Shown one piece after another: positions 50,745-61,084 of a stretch of 64,000 nucleotides of DNA. A program made the translations under genes and the position numbers. Each line of letters starts with the position of its first letter. Position 1 is the first letter of the stretch. Source of the stretch: Anisakis pegreffii. Lineage: Eukaryota; Nematoda; Chromadorea; Rhabditida; Anisakidae. The notes under the pieces are model-generated. The model searched no databases. It saw only the letters and a program-made list of their open reading frames with translations, and was not told the origin of the DNA. The stretch spans positions 62,001-126,000 of the forward strand of contig JAPYMA010000485.1 of NCBI GenBank assembly GCA_035041965.1, given 5' to 3'.

Positions 50745-50993
50745 TTTTCAGAAACAGTAATTGCAAATTTGAAAGGGAATTACAGAAAAGATTCTTCGAA
50801 AATATACCTGCATTGTTTTAGTGTTTCCTTCTAATAGTTGGATCTTGATTTGAGGATTTGGCTTGCGGATTTTGTTTTGCTGATTTTGCTTTCGCTGTAA
50901 AATAACATCAGCTCAAATTACGGATACGTATTAAAAAATAATTTGAACCACACAACGTTCGGAGTTTACGAAAAGTAAACAAACAAAACGAAT

Positions 50994-51183
50994 GTTTATT
51001 TGATGTGACCAATATAACGTAGGAAAATTTTGTGTAGTCAACGCAATGGGCAATTTGTCATGTGCAGGTTTTGTTGTTTTTAGCTGAAAATTGATAGCGT
51101 TACCACTGAATTGGTACACGCTCTTGTTGTGGGCAACTGGCGAAACCAATTCTCCTAAGTTATATTGGTCACATCAAATAAAC
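50994..51183. mobile_element. Small element with 25-bp perfect inverted repeats
   Basis: The 25-bp end starting GTTTATTTGATGTGACCAAT (50994-51018) is exactly inverted at 51159-51183, and 18 bp of it (TGGTCACATCAAATAAAC) is repeated again at 51188-51205. The 140-bp interior has no recognised gene. It lies upstream of the Argonaute start and just before copy 2 of the 31-bp direct repeat. Confidence 0.65.
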
Positions 51184-51203
51184 ATTTGGTCACATCAAAT
51201 AAA

Positions 51204-51234
51204 CGTCAAATCTCCTCGGATAATCTCAGAAGCA
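51204..51234. repeat. 31-bp direct repeat, copy 2
   Basis: Exact second copy of 50714-50744. On the minus strand this copy lies inside an open segment (contains GPNKTFSQYTVNVEGFASEI) that looks coding-like, while copy 1 runs into stops. This suggests that copy 2 is the source and copy 1 the duplicate. Confidence 0.9.
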
Positions 51235-54200
51235 AACCCTTCAACATTCACAGTATACTGTGAAAACGTTTTGTTAGGTCCGACAATGCGGCGTTTCAAG
51301 ACATCGTCATGACAAATTGAATAGTAGGATTCATGAAGATAGGAAAGATTGCATTGTTCATATTTGGTTGATGAGCGCACTTCATGGATCACGTGCATCT
51401 ACTGAAGCATTCGACTAATAAATGTAAAAAAGTTTTGGTTGTTTTGAAGCATTTCTACGGTGAACGAGAAATGATGGTTCATCACACGGCTGGAGAAATC
51501 ATCAAGTCTGTCTATCTTTGATCTACTTTGCGAAGATTGATGATGGAAAGGGTTGGAACTAGTGTTAGGATGAGATCGAATCATACGCGGAGATCGTCGA
51601 CGTCGGAAGCTTTGGAAACGTGGGCACCTACTCAACACTGACTTGAATGAAGGAGGACTAGAAGAACACTGTATATGTGCACATCACAGCAACCGTTCGT
51701 TCCCCTTATCAGCTTTATTTTGAATGCAAAACCTTTCGTCAGTTAATTTTTGATTCAATGCGATTTTGTTTGTTTGTCATTCCATAATCAACAACAAATA
51801 AACTATTCCCATGGTATAACTGCATGATCAAAGTGACTGTATGCTATCAATGTACTCACCTATGTCAACACGTTAATATACACATAAACGTATTATTCCG
51901 AAACGAGATGTTTTTGAACTTTGGAGACATTCGTTGAACAGAATTTGATCAGAAGACTGACATTCTAACACCAATATACTGTGAAATGTTGAGAAAACGG
52001 TAACAGAAGAGCATTTTTATGTTTGTAACGAGTTTCGATTGTCGGAAAGTGAATTCAAAAAAGGGAGAACTATCTGTTACTCTTTAGCAAAGTGACAGTT
52101 CAACTCTGGATTGTTCGTTATGCTTACAGTTAGAGTGTGAGTGTTCGATGATTCAGCTCGTGTGCTAATAGTAGAAAACATCGCAATCGTTTTCATCGTT
52201 TTGGAGATGAGAAATGATTTGTTTATGATCAAATGATCACACTCGCGAGCATCGTTGCGTTATCATTTACAATCAAATTGCACTTCTTCAAATCGAGGCT
52301 AATCGAACAACAATAAATTATCAAAAATTGTAAGATGGTAGTCACATGTCTCAATCGTATCAATGCTATGTTCGATCGGAGCTTGATTGAGCAACTTTTT
52401 GGACCTTCTTTGTGGAAAATTTCGTAATCTTCGAATACGCTTCATCGATATTTCGGTCGTCGTTAATGCTCAATAGGAAGTTAGCATCTTAAATTTATCA
52501 ATTGTAGAACTGCATATGTTGTTAACATTTCACTTTTTAGTGTGATGAGAGACAGTTTTCGACTTTACTGCTTTTATCAATGAAACATCGCCGAGCTAAG
52601 ATTTCATCATCGATCTTTTAGAGAAAAACTTTGAGTTGCGTATTTCTTTGCGAAATTAATCTAATACAGAAAACTGTTTAGTGAGTATTTATTTACTGAG
52701 GGAATAATCTGAACGATCGGCAAATTTTTTCGGTTCAGTAAGACTTCAGTGGCAGTAATGCCCTATTTAAACCGCTGTTGACGATTACTCATGATTGTAT
52801 GATTATTGGCGTGTATGAATGAATTGCTGAATATCATGAATAAAAGTAAAATGTGCCGACAAGCATCGTACTTTTCGAGAACTTTTAAAACCAGTAGCAG
52901 GAAAGAAGATCATACGTTTTTTTCGGGATGCGAGAGCAGTTTGCTAGTTTGAAGAAGAGCTTCAGAGGACTGAAATAATTTGATCTCAGAAATGAGCCTC
53001 AACAGTAACTCCGTGATGGACTCAGTCTTGTGGTGACTGCCTGAATATCAATCGAGCTAAAAGTAACACTCCAGATGAAACTACAAAATGGATCAAATAT
53101 GCTTGTGAGTAAGAAAGAATAAATATTAGAGTGATTTCATAATTGTGGTTGTAACTGAATAGAAGAATTAGCGTATAAAAAGTCGTTTCTTGAATCCAGA
53201 AGCAATCAACCGAACAAATGACGAAATAGAGAAACGAACAAATAATTCTCGAATGAACAGGATCATCATGCAAAATTTCGTACGAATTTTATGTGTAGAT
53301 GAGAGCTAGCATACCAACATGCCAATAGCATTATGTATTTATTTGATGTAGTTTATGCCTTTTTTAAATGACTCATACTCGTCCACACGGTACCATGTGC
53401 ATCACACACTGCACCATGCACTGTACTGCCTCGAATTTAACCTCTTTTGAAAGTTGATTTTCCTCATCGAAATGATCACGCTCAGAAGGCAACAGTCACT
53501 GATAATCAAGGGACCGTCAAAATATTAAACATTTTGAGGGGATCTATTTTATTTTGGGAAATTCTTTTTGGTGAAATAATTCATGGGGGAGCTTATGTCT
53601 GGATAAATGCAGTTTTTACTGTGTTACATTTGACAAGGGAGCGGTGAGGCTACGGTATGAAAAACCGATCGATTTGTTTATTGAATAAATGAGTTCTTTA
53701 TGCCGATAACGGGAGCATTTCCATTCTGCTAAATATCTCCGTTATGGGAACAGAAAAGCCTTAAGCAGTTAGTTTCCTGCGGTGATATTGTTTTACAGTA
53801 GACTCGTGCAACACCGAACCTTCGTTACTTTCTCGAAATAAAATAAAAGAATGAAAATCAATCACATCAGTGAAATTATCGTTCATTAATGTTCTGTCTG
53901 CACTGATCGAATAAACATCAATCGAAATGAACAGATATAATTCTTTTTCCACAGGCAAAAAGTCTACAGATGATTTTTATTTCAAATGTTGTCTCGTTCA
54001 TTCATACGACCACGCTTTATGATAGTTTAACTGATAATAATGCCATTAAAAGTACCATTGGTATCAATAACTCTTTTAACAATAGTAACAAATGAAACAT
54101 AGTGGTGCTAACAATAATTACGATTGTATTTATGAGAAAAAAAAACGATGCTAAAGTAAAAAACGATTGATCTGACAGTCTTTTTGTATTGACTTCCCCA

Positions 54201-56075
54201 GACAAAGAAAGCTCCATAAGTATTGTTTATGTGCGATTCAGTTTGCCGATTTGAAGAGATAATGCACGCAGATTAACATTTCGTTAAGCAACGAACATCT
54301 TCGCACTGGAACATATTTATGATAGATTCGCTTCAATTCATTCGATAAATTTCATAAGATTCGCTCAGTACCAATGAATAACTTTGAGAATTGCCGACAT
54401 TTGATACGAGCGGAATAGAATCTTTATTTACGTGCACGATATTCACTGTTTATGGCTATTTCAACGTAATTGTGTTCAAAAACGTTATCGACAGCAAACC
54501 CATCATAACTGTCACGTTACGTTTCCACTGGACAATGAGCCAGAACGTTCGTTTAGTACTTCAACAGCTGTAATAAGTGCTGCTTCTGACTAACGGCATG
54601 TTTTGCTCTTTGGGGTGTTTCGTTTAAAAAGTACATTTCACGAAACCGAAAAGAAACAGTTTTCAAATGGATTTTAACGTTGGAATTTATTCGATAAGCA
54701 AGAACGAATGAAGTCTTTCGATCTGTTTGAATCTCATCAAATATCTTTAGAATTCAAATGGTGAAAATTCAAAAGTCATCTAGACAAAATTCAAATGGTA
54801 GGATGGCTTTCCCAACTGGGAATAAGTTCGGTTGTGGTGAAACGAGGATGTTACGAAGTGAGATGCTGATATTCAACAACGGCAACAGCGAGGCATGTGC
54901 TCGTGTGATTACTCTGAGTGGGAGTAATCGTACTAAATATCTAAAGGTGGAAAATATTACAATTACAATCCCAACAATGAAATATCGAATCAATTCACTA
55001 TCCTTTTTCGATCGATTGATTGTTCTCGACTGTTCCTTCCTGGATGTTGTCTTGCTCCACAATAGGATCCTGTTCCACAATAGGACCAAAAGCGGCAGAA
55101 TCAGAGTCAATTAAATAAACAATGAATACTTTTGAATCCTTCTACAATTACTCCAAACGTAATTACTCCACTTCAACCAATAACTTCTCCACTTCAACAA
55201 ATAACTTCAACCAATAACTTTAACTAACTCCTGTTCGAGAACAACTGTTTCCTCGATAACAAAGCTTTATTCTAGAATAAATAGTCACTCTCACACTTCT
55301 ACCACACCTCAACCAATCAATCCAAACATAATCTTCCACTTAAATAGACAATCCACATTCAAATTCATCGTACAGTAAAAAGGAACTATCATGCATCATG
55401 ATTATCATGCTATTATGTTTATCATACTAGCATACAATCACTTATCACCATCTGGAACATTTACTTAATTTACAATTCAACAACTTCAATTCACACAACA
55501 TTTGCATATTAAATTTTACTTTTCGCGATATTAGTCGCGACAGCTCGTGATAGGTTTTGATTGCTGATTAATTATATCCGTAAATGAGTCAATTTTGATG
55601 CCACGATCATAGCGTTAACGACAGCATATCATTTATTCATGGCGACGATAGAACAGATTGCATCAAAGTAATGTTCGATAACTTGAATGAACTGATTTTG
55701 AGCTATCAAATGACATAAATCATATCTTAAGAACACACATAAATACACGCTGGTATCAATGGCTACTGTGATTCATCGCATTTTAAAAATCATTCAAATC
55801 TTTTTTGCCCGTTTACGATTTCATCAAGAGAAAAATTTTGAACTGTCATATCGTCAAATTATTCTTTCAGAGATGACGCGGTTTTCTTCACGGAAAAGTT
55901 GGAGGTATTTCCCGCACTTATATATAAATCAACAACGAACTCCTTGTAAGCAGCGATTGAATTGCGTAAATTTAATGCAGCACTTTTGATGCTCTCCGTT
56001 GTTTCCAACCTCAACAAAGATTCTTCTGATATACCCATTCGTTTTCAGTGAGCAGTTCGTGGAGATCTATTGCTA
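51235..56075. other. No gene supported
   Basis: AT-rich DNA upstream of the Argonaute gene. A minus-strand open segment at about 51235-51398 and plus-strand frames at 53447-53647 and 54758-55114 look somewhat coding-like but match no family I know. Short AACTTC/CCAATAACTT repeats occur at about 55140-55225. Confidence 0.35.
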
Positions 56076-56270
56076 TCATTTAGTATTATGCGCAGAGTCC
56101 CCGAATTCGAGGTGCCCGTTCCCGACCTTTTTTGAGCCGCGGCCATTTTCGGGGACTGTCCCCGTCCCCGAAATGTTTCCGATTCCCCTTTCCTCGACTT
56201 CTCCAGAACTGTCGGCGCTCCTCGAAATTTCGGGGTCTCCCCAAAATTTCATGGAAAAAATTAAATTTTC
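56076..56270. repeat. GC-rich inverted-repeat segment
   Basis: An island of C/G-rich DNA with repeated CCCCGA motifs in AT-rich surroundings. It includes the inverted pair TTTCGGGGAC and GTCCCCGAAA around 56152-56179. It resembles MITE A in style, but the family ends are not seen, so it is a diverged relative or a different element. Confidence 0.4.
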
Positions 56271-56955
56271 TAGAGGTACTAAGATGTTCATTAGTACTGT
56301 CTTTGTTATGAGTCGCGACAAGCACTTTCTGGCGAATAGTGAAGTGTTGTGCATTTTTGGGTACCAGCGATGCCTACTTTATAAATATGTCACTTATGAT
56401 GGCCTAACGCAAGCAGCTCTCAGCTTACCCTCCAAAAAACTTTCTTTCCCCGAGAGAACCCTATAATTTGAAGTTGTGGTGAACAAACTCGGAATCGAAT
56501 GGAGAGTAATTCACCGAAGTAGGCAATCTTATGAGTAAGTGAAAATTCAACGTGTGGCCCTTGTTCCATTTTGATAGCTCAGTGATCGACATCGTATTTA
56601 TCAAAGATCATCATGTTTCATCGGCTTCGTGAAGGTTGATGAAACCAGTGTGCGCATAGTACTAACGACTATCAGATGCAATTTTATTGTTAACATCGGT
56701 ACTGTTTTATTGCTATTTTTATCATTCTTTTCATTATTAATATTTGAATAAAATATTAGGGATAAAATTGCATCATGTGAATTGGTGCTGGATAGCACTC
56801 ACCGTCAATTTGAATAAGACAATCCTGATGTTACTACCCTTTTGCATATGTTCATCAATACAAATAGAATGTGTTAGAATAAACCACTCACCTACGTCAG
56901 ATAACTTCTGTAACAATTTGTCGGGTTTCCAACAATTGTTTATTCGCTCAATTAC

Positions 56956-56977
56956 CTCAAACTTGGGTAATTAAACC
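56956..56977 (-). promoter_or_regulatory. SL1 spliced-leader sequence with GT donor, LTR copy 1
   Basis: On the minus strand all 22 bases of nematode SL1 are present without mismatch, followed by GTAATTGAGC. The match to the SL1 RNA gene continues through its GTAA donor. AATAAA follows 14-15 nt later and the LTR ends after a further 30 nt or so. Confidence 0.92.
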
Positions 56978-57394
56978 ACGGATTAATATAAGCACGTCAA
57001 ATATTCGAGAATATCAATCGCTGAAGTTATTCATAGCTTACATGGTCATTGTAAATGTTTAAATAATAATGATGGTAACAGCAATATGACAATAATGTTA
57101 TTAAAGAATAATCGTTTACGATATAATAAGATATAATAATACGATCTAATCAAATAGCATAATCAGATAAGAGCTATGATCAAATGATCAAGTAATAAGA
57201 TTATCGATGATCAAATAATAAGTATCGAATAATAATAATAAGTATAACAATGATAATAATAGCAACAACAACGATGACAACAATCGTGATTACAAAGAGT
57301 AATGGTTTAAGAAACGGATAAGGACGAGAATAATTAAGTAATATGAACTATGATTATATTAGTGATACTGATAATAACAAATAATAGTCGTAAT

Positions 57395-58007
57395 TAGTGT
57401 TCGTCGGGGAGCAATTTTTGCACGGGGGCCCGCGGGATTGGACGGGGGTCCCCGCGAAAAGTCGGGAGCAAATTGCGCGGGGGAGGTCCCCGCGGGGAGT
57501 AAATTGGACGGGGGGGTCCCCGCAAAAAAGTCGGGGAGCAAATTGCGCGGGGGGGGACCCCGTCGGGGAATGACCGCTCCCCGTGTTCCCCGACGGGGAA
57601 GACGGGGAGCATTTCAGCTCAATTTTTTTAACAAAATTTCAATTTTTTAAAGATTTTTCTTTTTTTTAAGTAGTTCTCTTTCAAGTGCACCTTATACTCA
57701 CATTTCAAAACAAAAAACAAGACAATATTGAAAGTGTTGCAGCAGTCTTTCACCATTTTCAATTAGATGTTCGCGATATTCGCGAAGGTTCGCACTCCCC
57801 ATCCTCCCCGTCAGGGAGGACGGGGAGCTCGTCCTCCCCATCGGGGAGCGAAATGGGATGAGGGGGGTCCCCGTGAAAAAGTCGGGGAGCAAATAGCGCG
57901 AGGGGGGGTCCCCGCAAAAAAGTCGGGGAGCAAATTGCGCGGGGGGAGCGCTCCCCGCGTTCCCCGCCGGGGTCCCCGACGGGGACCCCGTTCCCCGACG
58001 AACACTA
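57395..58007. mobile_element. GC-rich TIR element (MITE A), 613-bp copy
   Basis: The ends TAGTGTTCGTCGGGGAGC and CCCCGACGAACACTA are perfect 15-bp inverted repeats. The inside has two GC-rich arms made of about 40-bp tandem units (GTCCCCGCAAAAAAGTCGGG, GAGCAAATTGCGCGGGG) around an AT-rich centre (57620-57770). AGTC occurs outside the right end and near the left end (57386-57389), a possible short target duplication. No transposase frame; presumably moved by an enzyme encoded elsewhere. It inserted into an existing BEL LTR, so it is younger than that LTR. Confidence 0.85.
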
Positions 58008-58172
58008 GTCATAATATCGATCAAATAAGAAGAACTGTGATTATATTAATGGTATTGGTAGTAATAACAAAATAATTCAAAGTTATGGAACATTGAAAAG
58101 GGTAATACGATCACAAATGAAGATGTTGCTCCCACTTCATCGTTTTATACCTCAGGATGATAGGCGCGATGG

Positions 58173-58927
58173 TTTTTGATTGCGTGATGCTCTCAAGAAC
58201 GGTTGGTGACAGCTTCTGCTGAATCCCTAACAGGATTGCAGGCTGATCTGGCTCTTCTTCCACTGCTTTCAACTGCCGGCATAATTTATCGAGGTTTTCC
58301 GTCAAGCGTGCGATACTTTCTGCACTCCTGTCGCATTTGGGGAGGTTCTGTATTTGGACATAGAGTGCTCTTCGCACTACATTTACGTCCCCAAATCGGT
58401 TGCATAGTATTTCGATCGCTTCATTATAGCTAGCGTTGGTCACTGGTAACCCTTCCAACGCTGCTTTGGCGGAAGGGATATCGCTGGCAGCGTTATATTC
58501 ACCTTAGGTTCATTTGGTTCTGCCAGTGAGATATTCTGACGAATATTCAGCTTCGTCCGTCTTTCTCCAATGTCATTTATTACATTTAATCTTGCATCTA
58601 GGTAGATCATGTTATCTTCGGCTTCGCTCATGACCTAAAAAAGTTTCCTGGTCTTGAGGTATAGCTTTCGTAGAGTTCTTGTTCTTTTTGTTGTTCATCC
58701 CCACTCATCTCGTCCATTAACTTCATCCATTCTTCATTCTTGCTGCGGAAAAGTTGGATTCTAGTCTTTAGCGTGTTTAGCGCGATCGCTAAGCTTAACC
58801 TCCGCGAATCTAATTCGTCAACGCTTTTATGTTGCTCCAACTTCATCCTTTTAACATGTTCATTGCATTTCGGTAGGCTCGTCAATGCCTTGCTCAGTTT
58901 TCCACGGTTGAGGTCAAGGACTTTTCT
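58173..58927 (-). pseudogene. BEL/Pao gag fragment, internally deleted
   Basis: Minus-strand frames carry the usual BEL/Pao Gag N-terminal features: a coiled-coil-like start (58927-58630, contains DELDSRRLSLAIALNTLKTR), then a stop/frame change. Next comes LPAISLPP (about 58470), where Gag normally continues into a long 'FSG....W..F' segment. Instead the frame shifts at about 58460 straight to EGLPVTNASYNEAIEILCNR (58457 on). So a central part of Gag is deleted and the frame is broken. The 3' end is cut at about 58172 by LTR copy 1. The 5' end abuts LTR copy 2 without a primer-binding site. Not a working gene. Confidence 0.75.
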
Positions 58928-58930
58928 AAT

Positions 58931-59351
58931 TGTAACAAATACCGGGTTGCCAAGAATTGTTTATTCGTCAATTACCTCAAACTTGGGTAGTTAAACCTTG
59001 CATACAATATTAACGTTCAAAATAGCGATCATATCATATCAACAATAAGATAACAATAATTATCAGTAATAATCAATAATAACACTAGTAATAATAATAA
59101 TAATAATAGTAATAATAACAATAGAAATAGCAATGATGACAGTAATCATATTTATAAAGAGTAATGGTTGACGAACGGATAAGTATGAGAATAATTGAGT
59201 TATATGAACTATGATTACATTAGTGATACTGATACTAGGAAACAATATTCATAATATCGATCAAATAAGAAGAACTGTGATTATGTTAATGATATTGGAA
59301 ATAATAACAAATTAATTCAAAGTTATCGAGCACTGAAAAAGATAATACGAT
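58931..59351 (-). mobile_element. BEL/Pao LTR, copy 2 (5'-truncated)
   Basis: Minus-strand LTR ending TTACA at 58931. It contains SL1 with one change, AATAAA, and the AT-rich body shared with copies 1 and 3. The TATA box and U3 are missing, because copy 3 begins directly at 59352. Confidence 0.65.
58976..58997 (-). promoter_or_regulatory. SL1-like sequence, LTR copy 2 (one mismatch)
   Basis: 21 of 22 SL1 bases match on the minus strand (GGTTTAACTACC instead of GGTTTAATTACC). It is followed by GTAATTGACG and an AATAAA. Confidence 0.85.
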
Positions 59352-59397
59352 TGTAACGAATTGTCGAGTTGCCAACAATTGTTTATTAGTCAATTAC

Positions 59398-59419
59398 CTC
59401 AAACTTGGGTAATTAAGCC
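59398..59419 (-). promoter_or_regulatory. SL1-like sequence, LTR copy 3 (one mismatch)
   Basis: 21 of 22 SL1 bases match on the minus strand (starts GGCTTAATTACC). It is followed by GTAATTGACT and then AATAAA. It lies about 320 nt downstream of the LTR's TATA box, so it would fall in the transcribed leader. Confidence 0.85.
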
Positions 59420-59737
59420 ATGCATACAATAATAACGTTCAAAATAGCGATCATATCATATCAACAATAAGATAACAATAATTATCAGTAATAATCAATA
59501 ACAACAATAATAATAACAATAATAATAATAATAGAAATCGCAACGAACACTAACAATAATAATAAACTATAATAAGGAGAAATGCTGATGACAATATCAA
59601 ACAAAAGAACTGATCAAATCAAGATTAATAATCAACTTTACAAACATTACTTCATAAAATTACTGATACTAATATTAATATAAGTATCAAGATAAAAGGT
59701 ATTGGATCACAAAATGAAGATTTTGTGCCAACTCCAT

Positions 59738-59746
59738 CCTTTTATA
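59738..59746 (-). promoter_or_regulatory. TATA box of LTR copy 3
   Basis: TATAAAAGG on the min strand, with the same surroundings as TATAAAAC at about 58142-58149 in copy 1 (CTT..TGGAGTTGG / ..GAAGTGGGAG). It is the likely start signal for the element's transcript. Confidence 0.6.
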
Positions 59747-59827
59747 CTTCGAGACGACGGGCGTGGCGGTCTTTGGTCCATGAGTATGTAAAATCGGAAG
59801 TTATCCGAATGCCTTGAAACTTAAACA

Positions 59828-60027
59828 TTTGTAAGAATTACTTATGTCGAGAAGTGATCTCTGATTAAAAGTGCATCGCGATTATCTTCATTTAGCCCAG
59901 TTGTTCCATTTTATTCGTGATATCGATAGGCATAATTCATTTGAAGATAGCCTCTGTCGTGATCATTGAACACTGACGTAATTTATGATCGTTGTTTGTT
60001 TCTCTTCTCTTCTGGTGCTCTATTCGT
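59828..60027 (-). mobile_element. BEL leader region, deleted element
   Basis: About 200 bp after the primer-binding site. It is homologous, on the opposite strand, to 60890-61075, for example ATAAAATGGAACAACTGGGC here and GTAAAATGGAACAATTGGAT there. It runs directly into LTR copy 3, so gag and pol have been deleted from this element. Confidence 0.6.
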
Positions 60028-60045
60028 ACCTCACCTCGGGCACCA
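60028..60045 (-). promoter_or_regulatory. Primer-binding site
   Basis: TGGTGCCCGAGGTGAGGT directly follows the LTR's terminal CA on the minus strand. It starts with TGG, as expected for pairing with a tRNA 3' CCA end. The priming tRNA is not identified. Confidence 0.65.
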
Positions 60046-60475
60046 TGTAACGAATTGTCGAGTTGCCAACAATTGTTTATTAGTCAATTACCTCAAACTT
60101 GGGTAATTAAACCACGGATTAATATAGGCACGTCAAATATTTGAGAATATCAATCGCTGAAGTTATTGTTACATAGTCATTGTAACAATTTAAATAAAAA
60201 TGATAGTAACAGCAATATGACAATAATGTTATTAAAGAATAATCGTTTACGATATAATGAGGTATAATAATACGATCTAATCAAATAGCATAATCAGATA
60301 AGAGCTATGATCAAATGATCAAGTAATAAGATTATCGATGATCAAATAATAAGTATCGAATAATATTAATAAGTATAACAATCATAATAATAGCAACAAT
60401 AACAACGACAATAATCATATTTATAAAGAGTAATGGTTTACGAACGGATAAGGCCGAGAATAATTGAATAATGGA
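60046..60475 (-). mobile_element. BEL/Pao LTR, copy 4 (5' end lost)
   Basis: Minus-strand LTR ending ..ATTCGTTACA at 60046, just before the primer-binding site. Its body closely matches copy 1 (GAGCTATGATCAAATGATCA and others). Beyond about 60475 the match stops, where plus-oriented BEL sequence begins, so U3 and TATA are missing. Confidence 0.7.
60092..60113 (-). promoter_or_regulatory. SL1 spliced-leader sequence with GT donor, LTR copy 4
   Basis: All 22 SL1 bases match on the minus strand, followed by GTAATTGACT. AATAAA is at 60081-60076, then CAATTGTTGGC, which loosely resembles an Sm site, and the LTR ends at 60046. Confidence 0.92.
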
Positions 60476-61084
60476 TATCTACGAATAATTAACAAAATGA
60501 ATGAATATACTGAATAAGTTATGAGTAATGAATATTGATATCTGGAAATTCGAATGATTTTAATGGATGAAATTGGAATATAGATTAGTAACTAAATAAC
60601 TGGAACATATTTTAAATGTATACACATATCGGTTATAACCGAATTGGATCAATATCGGTTGGTATGGGTATTGAATATATATTATACAGGATCTAATAAA
60701 TATTATGGACAATGGACTATGAGCGTTAAGAAGTTTATTAAACAATTGGTAACACAGTGGAGAGAAACATCTGTTCATTACACTCTTTGTGGTGGGAGTG
60801 TCGCGATTATCGCGATTGTAAATGGAGGATATCTAATTGATTGCTAGACACCAGAGATTTTTACCTATACCTATTCTATAAAGTTATTTCGGCAATCAAC
60901 ACCGAGGAGCAACGAACATAAATCATCTCAGTGTTTAATGATCGCAACAGAGGCTAAAATTATATCTTTACATGAAATGTGGCTATCAAATATCACAGTA
61001 AAATGGAACAATTGGATTAAATCAAGATAATCGCAACGCACTCTTAACCAGAGATCACTTCAATCCCGGTATAAGTTATTCTTA
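60476..61084 (+). mobile_element. BEL/Pao internal sequence, plus orientation
   Basis: From about 60890 this is homologous to the minus-strand leader at 59828-60010 but lies in the opposite orientation. The part 60476-60880 is AT-rich with nothing recognised. The inversion shows at least two BEL insertions or a rearrangement. Confidence 0.5.

Larger units (their letters stand above)
56909..58172 (-). mobile_element. BEL/Pao LTR, copy 1, split by a MITE A insertion
   Basis: Read on the minus strand, the LTR runs from a TATA box (TATAAAAC, about 58142-58149) through AT-rich DNA to SL1 (56977-56956), AATAAA and a terminal CA at 56909. A 613-bp GC-rich element (57395-58007) interrupts it: its left flank (ATACTGATAATAAC..) and right flank (CATAATATCGATCAAATAAG) are continuous in LTR copy 2 at about 59225-59265. 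The upstream U3 is missing, and the gag remnant joins directly at about 58172. Confidence 0.7.
59352..59827 (-). mobile_element. BEL/Pao LTR, copy 3 (most complete)
   Basis: Minus-strand LTR of about 476 bp. Proposed start TGTTTAAG (59827), TATA box TATAAAAGG (59746-59738), SL1 with one change (59419-59398), AATAAA, and end ..TTACA at 59352. TG..CA ends fit an LTR. The start is inferred from the leader homology ending there and could shift. Confidence 0.65.

Noticed and set aside
54758..55114. Overlapping ORFs of more than 110 codons on both strands
   Set aside because: Neither has a known domain or splice support, and opposite-strand openness points to composition. Not annotated as a gene.
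57394..58075. Long Pro/Arg/Gly-rich open frames on both strands
   Set aside because: They come from the GC-rich repeat units of the MITE A copy. Stops are rare there because of base composition.
56956..60113. Reading the four SL1 sequences as ordinary SL RNA genes
   Set aside because: They sit about 65 nt before an LTR end and primer-binding site, share hundreds of bases of flanking LTR sequence, and lack the three-stem SL RNA body.
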